The notes beneath the pieces are model-generated. The model saw only the letters and a list, made by a program, of their open reading frames with translations. It did not search any database and was not told where the DNA came from. A program made the position numbers and the translations under genes. A DNA stretch of 64,000 nt from Demequina capsici (GTDB lineage: Bacteria; Actinomycetota; Actinomycetes; Actinomycetales; Demequinaceae): contig NZ_CP134880.1 of assembly GCF_032102965.1 (NCBI RefSeq), positions 868,001-932,000 on the forward strand, read 5' to 3'. This document shows, piece after piece, positions 7,532 through 19,097 of this stretch (positions are counted from its first letter, which is position 1; each line of letters opens with the position of its first letter).

Positions 7532-9469
7532 TCACCAGATGCGGACGCGCTCCTCGTCGGGCAGCCACATGGCGTCGTCCACGTCGGCGCCGAACGCCTC
7601 GTACCAGGCATCCATGTTGCGCACGATGCCGTTGACGCGGAACTCGCTGGGAGAGTGAGGGTCGGTGTTGAGCCGCGTGATCAGGGCCTCGTCGCGTACC
7701 TTCATGCGCTCCGTGAGCGCGTAGCCGACGAAGAACCGCTGCAGGGCGGAAAGCCCGTTCAGCTCCGGCGCCTCCTCGATCGGGTGGCCGAGCGCGATCT
7801 CGTACGCCTTGAGCGCGATCTCCACGCCCGCGAGGTCCCCGATGTTCTCGCCGATGGTGAGCGCACCGTTCACGTGGTGCTCGTCGGACAGCTGCGCAGG
7901 CGAGTACGAGTCGTACTGGGAGATCAGCATGGTGGTGCGCTGCGTGAACGCCTCGCGGTCCGCCTCGGTCCACCAGTCGTCGAGCTTGCCGGTCCCGTCG
8001 TACTTGGAGCCCTGGTCGTCGAAGCCGTGCCCGATCTCGTGCCCGATCACGGATCCGATCCCGCCGTAGTTGATCGCGTCGTCGGCCCCCGGGTGGAAGA
8101 ACGGCGGCTGCAGGATCGCGGCGGGGAAGACGATCTCGTTGGCCACCGGGAGGTAGTACGCGTTGACGGTCTGCGGGGTCATGAGCCACTCGCTGCGATC
8201 CACCGGCTTGCCGATCTTGCCCCACTCCCAGTCCTCCTCGAACGCGGAGGCGGCGCGGATGTTCCCGATCAGGTCGTCGGCGGCGAGCGTGAGTCCCGTG
8301 TAGTCGCGCCACCTGTCGGGGTAGCCGATCTTCGGGGTGAACTGTTCGAGCTTGTCGAGCGCGCGCCGCTTCGTGTCGTCGGTCATCCAGGTGAGCGACG
8401 TGATCGAGCTCCTGTAGGCCGCGATGAGGTTCGCGACCAGGGTGTCCATGTGCTGCTTGTGCCCGGCAGGGAAGTGGATCTTGACGTACTCCTGGCCCAC
8501 GAGCTCGCCCAGCACGGCCTCGACGATGCCCACGCCGCGCTTCCAGCGGTCACGCTGGGTGACGGCGCCCGACAGGACGGTGCCGTAGAAGTCGAAGTTC
8601 GCCTTGGAGAGCTCCTCGGTCACGTAGGCGGCGCGTGAGTTCACCACGCGCCAGCGCAGGTAGGCCTTCCAGGCGTCGAGGTCGGTGGCGGCCCACGTCG
8701 AGGCGATCCCGGTGAAGAAGTCGGGCTCCCCGGCCACCAGCAGCTCGTGCGCGTCGGCGGGGAGGTGGATCGCCTCGGCCCACGCGGTCCAGGCGAAGCC
8801 GGGCGCGTCGGCGGCGAGCGCCGCGAGGGTCGTGGGGTTGTGCGTCAGCTCGGCCTCGCGAGACTTGACGACGTCCCAGTGATGCGAGGCGATCTCCGTC
8901 TCGAGCGCCATGATTGCGGCGCCGTCGAACTCGACGCTCGTCAGGCCTGCCATGCGGTCCACATGGGCGACGTACTTCTCGCGCGTCTGCGCGTGCGCGT
9001 CCTCGCGGTAGTACGCCTCGTCAGGCAGCCCCAGACCGCTCTGCGACATGTAGACGACGTTGCGATCAGGGTCGGCCTTGTCGGCGAACACGTAGTAGCC
9101 GACGAGCCCCGTGACGCCATGGCGCTGGAGCGTGCCGACGACCGTGGCGAGCGCCGCATGGTCGGACGCCTCCTCGATGAGCGACAGCTCGAGCTCGAGC
9201 GGGGTGGTTCCGAGCGCGTTCGCCCGGTCCACATCCATGAAGCTCGCGTACAGCGCTCCGATCTGCGAGTCGGCACCGGCCTTCTCGATGATCTTCCTGA
9301 CGTGCTTCTCCGCCTTGTCGCGCAGCGTGTAGAAGGAGCCGTCGGCGGAGCGGTCCCCAGGGATCTCATGCGTCCGCTCCCACTCGCCGTTCACGTAGCG
9401 GAAGAAGTCGTCCTGCGGACGGACCTCGGTGGAGAACTCTTCAGTGTTGATCCCGGAGCGCTTCGTCAT
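7532..9469 (-). CDS. pepO: M13-family (neprilysin-like) zinc metallopeptidase
   Basis: The 645-residue protein shows the gluzincin motif HEIGH at about 477-481 and the downstream ENIGDLAG, which supplies the third zinc ligand (Glu). It also has the M13 substrate motif NAYYLP, and ends with RVRIW like other M13 enzymes. No signal peptide or membrane anchor is seen, so it is probably a cytoplasmic oligopeptidase. The N-terminus RPQDDFFRYVNGEW is typical. Start at 9469 is preferred over a longer frame because TAGGGT precedes that ATG by seven bases on the minus strand, predicting a leaderless mRNA. The neighbouring small Cys-rich peptide has its own promoter signals. Confidence 0.92.
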   Translation of the reverse strand: MTKRSGINTEEFSTEVRPQDDFFRYVNGEWERTHEIPGDRSADGSFYTLRDKAEKHVRKIIEKAGADSQIGALYASFMDVDRANALGTTPLELELSLIEEASDHAALATVVGTLQRHGVTGLVGYYVFADKADPDRNVVYMSQSGLGLPDEAYYREDAHAQTREKYVAHVDRMAGLTSVEFDGAAIMALETEIASHHWDVVKSREAELTHNPTTLAALAADAPGFAWTAWAEAIHLPADAHELLVAGEPDFFTGIASTWAATDLDAWKAYLRWRVVNSRAAYVTEELSKANFDFYGTVLSGAVTQRDRWKRGVGIVEAVLGELVGQEYVKIHFPAGHKQHMDTLVANLIAAYRSSITSLTWMTDDTKRRALDKLEQFTPKIGYPDRWRDYTGLTLAADDLIGNIRAASAFEEDWEWGKIGKPVDRSEWLMTPQTVNAYYLPVANEIVFPAAILQPPFFHPGADDAINYGGIGSVIGHEIGHGFDDQGSKYDGTGKLDDWWTEADREAFTQRTTMLISQYDSYSPAQLSDEHHVNGALTIGENIGDLAGVEIALKAYEIALGHPIEEAPELNGLSALQRFFVGYALTERMKVRDEALITRLNTDPHSPSEFRVNGIVRNMDAWYEAFGADVDDAMWLPDEERVRIW

Positions 9470-9604
9470 GCCCCTCACCCTATGAGGGACACGCCCCGGC
9501 GCCCCGCAGGTTTCGCTGTCGGCCTAGAGATCGCATCGAACTTCATCGCGTCGGTGAACCCTCGATGGTCGCTCCCGGCCCGGCGACGCTGGCATGATGG
9601 GCAT

Positions 9605-10054
9605 ATGCGTCTCCACATCGCCGCGGACCACGCCGGGTTCGAGCTGAAGCAGCATCTGATCGCGCACTTCGGTGCGCAGGGTGTCGAGGTCGTCGACCAC
9701 GGCGCCTTCGAGTACGACGCCCTCGACGACTATCCGGCGTTCTGCATCGCCGCTGCCGAGGCCGTCGCGCAGGCCCCCGGCGACCTGGGCATCGTGATCG
9801 GCGGGTCCGGCAACGGGGAGCAGCTCGCGGCCAACAGGGTCGCAGGCATCCGCGCCGCGCTGATCTGGTCGGAGGAGACGGCGCGCCTGGCGCGTCAGCA
9901 CAACGATGCGCAGATCGGGTCGATCGGCGCGCGGATGCACTCGCTCGACGACGCCACCGCCATCGCCGACGCGTTCGTCGCGGAGCCCTTCAGCCACGAC
10001 GCCCGCCATCAGCGTCGGATCGACCTCATGACGGAGTACGAGGCTCGTCGGTAG
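9605..10054 (+). CDS. rpiB: Ribose-5-phosphate isomerase B
   Basis: The 149-residue protein interconverts ribose-5-phosphate and ribulose-5-phosphate in the pentose phosphate pathway. AADHAGFELK at the N-terminus and IGGSGNGEQLAANRV are family signatures. The catalytic-base position carries the Glu of the GNGEQ motif, as in the mycobacterial enzyme, rather than the Cys of E. coli RpiB. The ATG at 9605 lies six bases after CATGAT, a possible -10, and starts right at the beginning of family similarity. It is monocistronic and converges with the EAL gene downstream. Confidence 0.93.
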   Translation: MRLHIAADHAGFELKQHLIAHFGAQGVEVVDHGAFEYDALDDYPAFCIAAAEAVAQAPGDLGIVIGGSGNGEQLAANRVAGIRAALIWSEETARLARQHNDAQIGSIGARMHSLDDATAIADAFVAEPFSHDARHQRRIDLMTEYEARR

Positions 10055-10068
10055 TTCGCTGCGCGCGC

Positions 10069-10095
10069 CGCGCGGTCCGTGGCATGCGCCGCGCG
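10069..10095. terminator. Possible bidirectional hairpin between rpiB and EAL gene
   Basis: CGCGCGG (10069-10075) can pair with CCGCGCG (10089-10095) around a 13-nt loop. The element sits between two convergent genes. There is no U-tract and the region is uniformly GC-rich, so this is tentative. Confidence 0.35.
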
Positions 10096-10105
10096 TGCCG
10101 GCACC

Positions 10106-11325
10106 TCAGGCGAGGTGGGTGGCGAACACGTGCTCGGGCGGCTCCCACGTCGCGAGGTCGGCCGGCCACATCGGACGCCCCAGGTAGAAGCCCTGCACCG
10201 TGTCGCACCCCATCTGCATCAGCAGATCCAGGTCCGCCTGGCTCTCGACGCCCTCGGCCGTGCACGTCATCCCCAGCGCGTGACCCAGGTCGATGATCGA
10301 CCTGACGACGGTGCGCGACTCCTCGGACGTCGTCGCAGTCGCCACGAAGCTCCTGTCGACCTTCAGCTCGGAGAACGGAAGCCTCACCAGCTCCAGCATC
10401 GAGGAGTACCCGGTGCCGAAGTCGTCGAGCGAGACCTGAAAGCCCTCGAGTCGCAATCGTGTGAGGCGCTTGAGCGAGGTCACGGGATCCGACATGGCCG
10501 CGGTCTCCGTCACCTCGACGATCACACGAGACGGATCGACCCCGGCCTCATGCGCGAGCGCGACGAGGCGCTGGTCGAGCCTGCTCTCGCTCACCTCCGC
10601 GGCCGAGATGTTGATCGAGATGGTCTGGCTGTGCGGCAGGCGCGACGACGCGAACCATGACAGCGCGCTGCGCATCACCGCGTTCGTGAGCTCGGACGCC
10701 AGGCCGTTCGCCTCCGCCACCGGGACGAACGCGCCCGGCGGGATCGCCAGGCCGTTCGAGTCGATGCAGCGCGCCAGCGCCTCGTAGCCCACGGCCTTGC
10801 CGGTGCTGCACGAGACCTTCGGCTGCAGCGCGACCGTGATCTGTCCGGCTGCGAGCGCCTCGCGCAGCGAGTCCGCTGTCACGACAGGCGTGTCCGCGGT
10901 CAGGGACGGAGTGGAGGCGTGCCGGCCGGCGAACGGCGACTCGGTGCGCTGGCTCAGCATCTCTGCGAGCCGAGCCCGCGAGTACGGCTTGGCGAGCGCT
11001 CCTGCGATGACCAGCCCGTGGGCGCTCGCGAAGCGCAGCGCCGACTCGAGCACGCGCATGTCCTGGCCGCTCGAGACGATGACCGCGGCGGTGCTCCGGC
11101 GATGCGCGAGCTCCTCGAGCACCATGAGGCCGTCGTCGTGGCCGAGCACCAGGTCCACCATCACGTGGCTGGGCCCCCACGTGTCGTGCGCCTCGAGGAA
11201 GTCTGCGACGGTCGCCTCCAGGCGTGCCTGCGCACCGCAGGCCGTGACCATGGCCTTCGCCATGCGGCCCACCAGATCGTCGTCATCGACGATGAGGACA
11301 CGTGCGTGAGTCGGGTCGAGGGGGG

Positions 11326-11329
<4 letters not shown>
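10106..11329 (-). CDS. Receiver-EAL response regulator (c-di-GMP phosphodiesterase)
   Basis: The 407-residue protein has a CheY-like receiver (residues about 8-125, acidic pocket VDDDD, phospho-acceptor Asp59 in VDLVLG) and an EAL domain (about 150-400). EAL catalytic residues all appear present: Glu in YEALAR, Asn in SINIS, Glu in EVTE, the DDFGTGYSS loop, Lys in LKVDRSF, Glu in AEGVE and Gln in VQGFYLGRP. It should hydrolyse c-di-GMP to pGpG under control of phosphorylation. Its GTG start overlaps the stop of the upstream hybrid kinase (GTGA), so the two are translationally coupled and likely partners. No GGDEF domain is present. Confidence 0.93.
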
Positions 11330-13617
<2,288 letters not shown>

Positions 13618-13708
13618 ACGGCTCCCCTCAGACCCTTGGGGCGCGCACGGACCGCCTCCCTTTCCGTGAGCCTAGTGCGGCGTCCAGCATCAGTACATAT
13701 GGCGGTCG

Positions 13709-15994
13709 TCACGCCGTCGCCGTCCCCGGGGAGTCCCCACCGAGCAGGCGCTCGAGCTGCGCGGACAGCTGCTCTGCCGTGAACGGCTTGGCGAGGAAGT
13801 CCATCCCGGATCCCAGCTCACCTGCGTGGAGGAGCATCTCCTCTGTGTAGCCTGACACGCACAGCACTGGCAGGGAGGGCCTCGTGGCTCGCGCATGATC
13901 TGCGAGCTCTCGGCCTGACATCCCGCCGGGCATGGCGAAATCCGTGATCACGATCGCGATGTCGGGCCGGTCCTCGAGCATGGACAGAGCCTGCGGTGCG
14001 GTCGACGCCTCCACGACCGTGTATCCGAGGCCGCCGAGCTGACGGGCCAAGACTGCGCGGACCAGCGCGTCGTCCTCCACCAGGAGCACGGTGCTGCCTG
14101 CGGCGGAGGGGCGTGGTGCGCGCGTCGCCGGTGCCGCGGCGGACGCGGCCGCGACAGCCGGCAGGTGGAGCGAGAACGTCGAGCCCTCGCCCGGAGCGGA
14201 CACCACCGAGAGCGTGCCGCCTGACTGGGATGCGAAGCCCCAGACCATCGCGAGCCCCAGGCCCGTACCCTCGCCGAGCGGCTTGGTGGTGAAGAACGGC
14301 TCGAACAGGCGGGGGAGCAGCTCCGGCGCGATGCCCACGCCCGTGTCGGTCACCGACAGCCGGACGTAGTCGCCCTCGGGCAGGTCGAGCGCCCTGATCG
14401 CGCCGTCGGCGCGGCTGCTGGACAGTCTCGCCTCGATGAGGAGGTGGCCGCCCGACGGCATCGCGTCACGTGCGTTGATCGCCAGGTTGAGCACGGCGTT
14501 GTCCAGCTTGGCCCTGTCGACCTCCACCAGCGGCAGGTTCTCCGCGATGTCGACGGTCACGGCGATGGTGTCGCCGAGCGTGCGCATCAGCAGCGGGCCC
14601 ATGCCCACCACGGCCTCGACGATCGACGTCGGCTCCGGATGGAGCGGTTGCCGGCGCGCGAAGGCCAGGAGCGACCGGATCAGGCCCGCGCCACGGTCCG
14701 CCGCCTCCGCGATCATCGCGCGCATCTCGGCGCTGTGGGCAGGCAGGTCGTCGTCTGCGAGCGCTTCCGCGCCGCCGGCGATCACGGTGAGCAGGTTGTT
14801 GAAGTCGTGGGCGATCCCGCCCGTGAGCTGGCCGATCGACTCGAGCCGGGTCGCCTGCTCCCGCGTGCGCTCGAGCTCGCGCTGCGCCGTCACATCCGTC
14901 ATGTAGCCGGTGAAGCCCTCGGGGGCAGGCGCGATCGTGATGTCGATCCAGCGTGCGGCGAACTTCGCGTAGTGCACCAGGTGGCTCGCGTGCCCGGTGC
15001 GGACCACCTCCTCGAACGCGCGCTCGAGCGCCGTGCCTTCGAGGTAGGGGTAGAGCTCCACGAGGGTGTGGTGGAGCAGCGCGTCGCGGTCGCGCCCCAG
15101 GATGGTGCAGGCACCGGGGTTCACGTAGGTGATGCGCTGGCCATGGTCCAGCAGGATCACGCCGTCGCCGATCGCCTGCAGCGTCTCCAGGTGCTCGCGC
15201 ATCGTGCGCGCCGCCTGCTCCTGGGTGGAGCGAAGGTCCTCGATGTCGATGGCTGTCGACCACCATTGGGTGATGCCGCCGACCTTCATCGGCGCGGCCT
15301 GCACCACGTGGGTGCGGTAGTCGCCCGCGGCGTTCCTGTAGCGCGCCTCGTGGCTGAAGACGGTCCTGGACGTGACCCCTTCGAGGGTGGCCTGGCGGAC
15401 CCTGTCCCGGTCGTCGGGGTGCACGGTCTCGAGCCACTCCTCGAGGTGCACCGGATCGATCCCCAGGTAGTCGTGCACCGCGTCGTTGGCGTAGGCGAGC
15501 GAGCCGTCCTGGGACATCAGCCACACCGGTGACGGGATGGACTCGGCGAGCGCCGCCGTGCGCGTCTGCTCCTCGCGCAGGCGCGCGGTCGTGCCCTCGA
15601 GCGCGAGTGCGGACGAGTCGCGCTCCTGGTGCGCGCGCGCCACCAGCTGCCGGCGCCGCAGATCTGCGACCCCCAGCACGGCGATGATGACGACGCCCGC
15701 CACCTGGAACGCGCGTGACACCTGATGCTCGGTCTCGGTGATGGTGAGCGACGCGGTCGAGGAGTGGTCGATCAGCTCGGCGGTGAGGATGCCGACGACG
15801 CTCGCGGCCGCGGTGCCGATCACCAGGGACATCCTGTCGGTCCGCATGGCGGCGATCACCAGCAGCGCGTACGCGATCGTCATGCCGATGGGGAACTGGA
15901 TGGCGAGATCGATGAGGAAGGTGACGACGAGCCCTGCGGCGATGAGCGCGACGGGCACGACGATCCGCCGCTGGCGCTGTGCGGGCTCAGCCAC
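13709..15994 (-). CDS. Membrane hybrid sensor histidine kinase, paralogue of the adjacent kinase
   Basis: The 761-residue protein has the same order as the 11326-13617 gene: four N-terminal helices, two PAS domains, HisKA (His396 in GGIAHDFNN), HATPase (DTGVGIAPE, GEGTGLGLAM) and a C-terminal receiver with ITDFAMPGG. Long stretches around the His box and the ATPase G2 region are near-identical between the two, so they arose by tandem duplication. Unlike its two relatives it has no receiver-EAL gene directly coupled downstream; 91 bp separate it from the next kinase. The start is a GTG behind GAGGGGAG. The stimulus is unknown. Confidence 0.92.
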   Translation of the reverse strand: MAEPAQRQRRIVVPVALIAAGLVVTFLIDLAIQFPIGMTIAYALLVIAAMRTDRMSLVIGTAAASVVGILTAELIDHSSTASLTITETEHQVSRAFQVAGVVIIAVLGVADLRRRQLVARAHQERDSSALALEGTTARLREEQTRTAALAESIPSPVWLMSQDGSLAYANDAVHDYLGIDPVHLEEWLETVHPDDRDRVRQATLEGVTSRTVFSHEARYRNAAGDYRTHVVQAAPMKVGGITQWWSTAIDIEDLRSTQEQAARTMREHLETLQAIGDGVILLDHGQRITYVNPGACTILGRDRDALLHHTLVELYPYLEGTALERAFEEVVRTGHASHLVHYAKFAARWIDITIAPAPEGFTGYMTDVTAQRELERTREQATRLESIGQLTGGIAHDFNNLLTVIAGGAEALADDDLPAHSAEMRAMIAEAADRGAGLIRSLLAFARRQPLHPEPTSIVEAVVGMGPLLMRTLGDTIAVTVDIAENLPLVEVDRAKLDNAVLNLAINARDAMPSGGHLLIEARLSSSRADGAIRALDLPEGDYVRLSVTDTGVGIAPELLPRLFEPFFTTKPLGEGTGLGLAMVWGFASQSGGTLSVVSAPGEGSTFSLHLPAVAAASAAAPATRAPRPSAAGSTVLLVEDDALVRAVLARQLGGLGYTVVEASTAPQALSMLEDRPDIAIVITDFAMPGGMSGRELADHARATRPSLPVLCVSGYTEEMLLHAGELGSGMDFLAKPFTAEQLSAQLERLLGGDSPGTATA

Positions 15995-16071
15995 TCGCGT
16001 CTCCCCTCAGAAGGAGCGAGAACCCCGGTTGTTCTCAGGAGTGATGCTAGTGGGCGGAGGCGCGCCTGCGC

Positions 16072-16100
16072 TGTGCGCGCGCGATGGCGTGTGCCATACT
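16072..16100 (+). promoter_or_regulatory. Promoter of the cimA leader transcript
   Basis: CATACT at 16095-16100 is a good -10 whose expected start point coincides with the ATG of the leader peptide at 16108, so the leader would be translated from a leaderless mRNA. A weak -35 (TGTGCG) lies 17 bp upstream. Confidence 0.5.
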
Positions 16101-16107
16101 GGCCGCG

Positions 16108-16134
16108 ATGCACACCGCGATCATCATTCCGTAG
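16108..16134 (+). CDS. cimA leader peptide MHTAIIIP
   Basis: Eight codons read Met-His-Thr-Ala-Ile-Ile-Ile-Pro-stop. Three consecutive Ile codons, directly before a stop codon, a hairpin and a T-rich terminator upstream of citramalate synthase, are the hallmark of ribosome-mediated attenuation of an isoleucine-pathway gene. The ATG is placed where a leaderless transcript would begin. Ribosome stalling at 16120-16128 under isoleucyl-tRNA shortage would cover the 5' arm of the first stem (16134-16142). Confidence 0.7.
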   Translation: MHTAIIIP

Positions 16135-16190
16135 CGCGTCGGCGAACCCCTCCCGACGCGCAGCCTCCCGCACCCTGGGAGGCTTTTTTG
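16134..16190 (+). promoter_or_regulatory. Transcription attenuator (stem plus intrinsic terminator) upstream of cimA
   Basis: A perfect 9-bp stem pairs 16134-16142 with 16153-16161. It is followed by a 7-bp terminator stem, GCCTCCC (16163-16169) with GGGAGGC (16177-16183), and six T residues (16184-16189). CCTCCCG occurs twice, at 16149-16155 and 16164-16170, so the terminator 3' arm has an alternative partner inside the first stem; this could serve as the antiterminator. I see no stronger antiterminator by eye, so the exact switch is an inference. Confidence 0.7.
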
Positions 16191-16232
16191 TTGGGAGAGA
16201 CGAGCCGACGGCACGAGCCGAGGAGCGACACG

Positions 16233-17834
16233 ATGACGGATCTCACTGTGGAGGTCTACGACACCACCCTGCGCGACGGCGCCCAGCAGGAGGGCATGAA
16301 CCTGTCCGTCGCGGACAAGATGACGATCGCGCCGCTGCTGGATCAGCTGGGCGTCGGCGTCATCGAGGGCGGATGGCCGGGCGCTGTGCCCAAGGACACC
16401 GAGTTCTTCCAGCTCGTCGCGAAGGAGCTGAGCTTCCGCAACGCCCAGTTCGCCGCGTTCGGCATGACGCGGCGCGCAGGCTCGACCGCCGCGGCCGACC
16501 CCCAGGTACGCGCACTGCTGGACTCCGAGGCTCCGATCCTCACGCTCGTCGCCAAGTCCGACGTGAGGCACGCCGAGAGGGCGTTGCGCGTGAGTCCTGA
16601 CGAGAACCTCCGCATGATCGAGGAGACCGTCGCGTTCCTCGTCGGCGAGGGCCGCCGCGTGGTGCTCGACGCCGAGCACTTCTTCGACGGATACCGCTTC
16701 GATCCTGACTACTCGCTGCGCTGCCTTCTCGCAGCCGAGCGCGCTGGCGCGTCGACCCTGGTCCTGTGCGACACGAACGGCGGCATGCTGCCCGACGACG
16801 TCACACGGATCGTCGCCGATGTGCGCGCCAGGACGTCGGCCCAGCTGGGCATGCACGCCCACAACGACTCCGGCTGCGCCGTGGCGAACTCCATGGCAGC
16901 CGTCGCGGCCGGCGTCACCCACGTGCAGGGCTGCGTCAACGGGTACGGCGAGCGCACCGGCAACGCCGACCTCGTGGCCGTCGCCGCGAACCTCGAGATC
17001 AAGCGGGGGGCACGCGCGCTCGCACCCGGCGGGCTCGCCGAGTCGACCCGCATCGCGCATGCGATCGCCGAGGTCACGAACATCGCTCCCTTCGCACGGC
17101 AGCCGTACGTGGGCGCCTCCGCCTTCGCCCACAAGGCGGGCCTGCATGCCTCGGCCATCAAGGTCGATCCCGACCTGTACCAGCACACCGACCCGGCGCT
17201 CGTCGGGAACGACATGCGGATGCTCGTGTCCGAGATGGCGGGCCGTGCGTCGATCGAGCTGAAAGGCAAGGAGCTCGGCTACGACCTGTCGGGCCAGGGC
17301 GAGCTGCTGTCCCGCATCACCGAACGCGTCAAGCACGCCGAAGCCGCCGGGTACACGTACGACGCGGCGGACGCCTCGTTCGATCTGCTGCTGCGCTCCG
17401 AGCTGGGGCGGATGCCTCGCTACTGGGCGGTCGAGGAGTGGCGCGTGCGGGTCTCGTCGACGCCGGGCGACCCGACCGATGCCGGCGCGGAGGCCGTGCT
17501 CAAGCTGCGCGCCGGCGGGGGAGCGCGGCATCTGGTGGTCGGCGAAGGCAACGGCCCTGTGAACGCGCTCGACCATGCCCTGCGCACGGCGCTCGCCAAG
17601 GTCTACCCGGACATCGAACGGTTCGAGCTCACCGACTTCAAGGTGCGGATCATGGACGCGAGCCACGGCACCGATGCGATCACGCGCGTGCTGGTGACGA
17701 CTGCGGACAACGAGACGGGCCGCTCGTGGGTCACCGTGGGCGTGGGGCCGAACGTGATCGAGGCCGCGTGGGAGGCGCTCACGGACTCGCTGTACTACGG
17801 CCTTGCCACGCACGAGGTGTCGCCGAACCCCTGA
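16233..17834 (+). CDS. cimA: (R)-citramalate synthase
   Basis: The 533-residue enzyme condenses pyruvate and acetyl-CoA to citramalate, the threonine-independent entry to isoleucine synthesis. VYDTTLRDGAQQEGMNLSV, VIEGGWPGAVPKD, HAHNDSGCAVANS (metal ligands, about residue 208) and VQGCVNGYGERTGNADL are typical of the CimA branch rather than LeuA. The C-terminal third is the LeuA-type regulatory domain that binds isoleucine as feedback inhibitor. A GAGGAG ribosome-binding site precedes the ATG. The gene has an Ile-codon leader and terminator upstream, and is an island on the plus strand between two minus-strand signalling operons. Confidence 0.94.
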   Translation: MTDLTVEVYDTTLRDGAQQEGMNLSVADKMTIAPLLDQLGVGVIEGGWPGAVPKDTEFFQLVAKELSFRNAQFAAFGMTRRAGSTAAADPQVRALLDSEAPILTLVAKSDVRHAERALRVSPDENLRMIEETVAFLVGEGRRVVLDAEHFFDGYRFDPDYSLRCLLAAERAGASTLVLCDTNGGMLPDDVTRIVADVRARTSAQLGMHAHNDSGCAVANSMAAVAAGVTHVQGCVNGYGERTGNADLVAVAANLEIKRGARALAPGGLAESTRIAHAIAEVTNIAPFARQPYVGASAFAHKAGLHASAIKVDPDLYQHTDPALVGNDMRMLVSEMAGRASIELKGKELGYDLSGQGELLSRITERVKHAEAAGYTYDAADASFDLLLRSELGRMPRYWAVEEWRVRVSSTPGDPTDAGAEAVLKLRAGGGARHLVVGEGNGPVNALDHALRTALAKVYPDIERFELTDFKVRIMDASHGTDAITRVLVTTADNETGRSWVTVGVGPNVIEAAWEALTDSLYYGLATHEVSPNP

Positions 17835-17861
17835 CCGTGGCGGTGCGCGGCAGTCGGACGC

Positions 17862-19097
17862 TCAGGCGCCCGCGAGGTCTCCGCGCGCCCCGGCACGTGC
17901 ACCGCTGTTCCACGTGTCGACCCATCGTGTGAAGTCCTCGAGCGGCATCGGCCGAGCGAGGTGGAATCCTTGCACGTGCGTGCACCCCATCTCCCGGAGC
18001 GCTTCCCACTGACCCTCGGTCTCCACGCCCTCCGCCGTGGACGACAAGCCAAGCCCGTCTGCCAGCTGCACCATCGACCTCACGACGGTGACCGACCGGT
18101 CGGACCGGGACATGCCGGCGACGAACGACCTGTCGATCTTGAGCTCCGAGAAGGGCAGGCGCGCGAGCTGCGACACCGACGAGTAACCGGTGCCGAAGTC
18201 GTCGACTGACAGCCCGAAACCTTCGAGTCCCAGCCGGGTCAGGGCTTCGAGCGAACCGACCGCGTCATCGACCGTGCTCGTCTCCGTCACCTCCAGCACC
18301 ACGCGGCTGGGGGACACCTGCGCCGCGACGCAGGCGGCCATCAGCCTGTGCCTGAGCCGCGGATCGCCCAGCTCGGACGCCGAGACGTTGATCGACACGG
18401 TGAAGCCCGTCGGCACCGCCGCGGCGCTCAACCAGGTCAGGCACCTGCGCATGACCAGGTCCGTGAGCCGCGGCGCCAGGCCCAACCGTTCCGCATACGG
18501 CACGAAGGTCGACGGCGGCACCGCGCCCAGCGCTGGGTGGTTCCATCGGGCGAGCGCCTCCGCGCCGACGACCGTGCCGTCTTCGCAGGCCACCTTCGGC
18601 TGGAGGAAGACCTCGATCTCGTCATCCTGCAACGCCTTGCGCAGAGCGACCTGGAAGCCCAGGTAGCTCTGCCTCGCGAACGCCTCGGCAGAGCTCTCCT
18701 GCGGCCGCGGCTCAGCGATCGCGGAGTCGAGGACCGCTGCGACGTCGCCCCGACGGAACGGCTTCGGCAGCGCCCCGGCGTACGGCAGGCCCGATTCGAT
18801 CGCGTAGGTGCGTGCCGAGTCCAGCAGAGCAGGCGCGGCGCCGGACGTGATCACCACTGCGGCGCGACACCGCTCCCGAGCCAGCCGCTGCAGCACGCTG
18901 AGGCCGTCCATGCCGGTCATCATCAGGTCGACGACCACGAAGCAGGGGCGCCACTGCCGGGCGATCGTGAAGAACTGCGCAGGATCCGACGTCGAACGCG
19001 CCTCGTAGCCGGCGCTTCGCGCGTGAGCCACCAGCATCGCGGCGACCAGCTCGTCGTCGTCGATCACGAGGACGCGCCGGCAGCCGGCTCCCGTCAT
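17862..19097 (-). CDS. Receiver-EAL response regulator (second copy)
   Basis: The 411-residue protein has a receiver (VIDDDE acidic pocket, Asp57 in VVDLMM) and an EAL domain with AEALARW, SINVS, EVTE, VDDFGTGYSS, LKIDRSF, AEGVE and VQGFHLARP, so all catalytic residues for c-di-GMP hydrolysis appear intact. It is a clear paralogue of the protein at 10106-11329. The ATG overlaps the TGA of the upstream hybrid kinase (ATGA), implying coupled translation and a cognate pair. It converges with cimA across only 27 bp. Confidence 0.92.
   Translation of the reverse strand: MTGAGCRRVLVIDDDELVAAMLVAHARSAGYEARSTSDPAQFFTIARQWRPCFVVVDLMMTGMDGLSVLQRLARERCRAAVVITSGAAPALLDSARTYAIESGLPYAGALPKPFRRGDVAAVLDSAIAEPRPQESSAEAFARQSYLGFQVALRKALQDDEIEVFLQPKVACEDGTVVGAEALARWNHPALGAVPPSTFVPYAERLGLAPRLTDLVMRRCLTWLSAAAVPTGFTVSINVSASELGDPRLRHRLMAACVAAQVSPSRVVLEVTETSTVDDAVGSLEALTRLGLEGFGLSVDDFGTGYSSVSQLARLPFSELKIDRSFVAGMSRSDRSVTVVRSMVQLADGLGLSSTAEGVETEGQWEALREMGCTHVQGFHLARPMPLEDFTRWVDTWNSGARAGARGDLAGA

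Noticed and set aside
7290..9469. Cys-rich peptide plus M13 peptidase as a RiPP biosynthetic cluster.
   Set aside because: No lanthipeptide, radical SAM or cyclodehydratase gene and no dedicated transporter nearby; the peptide has its own promoter signals.
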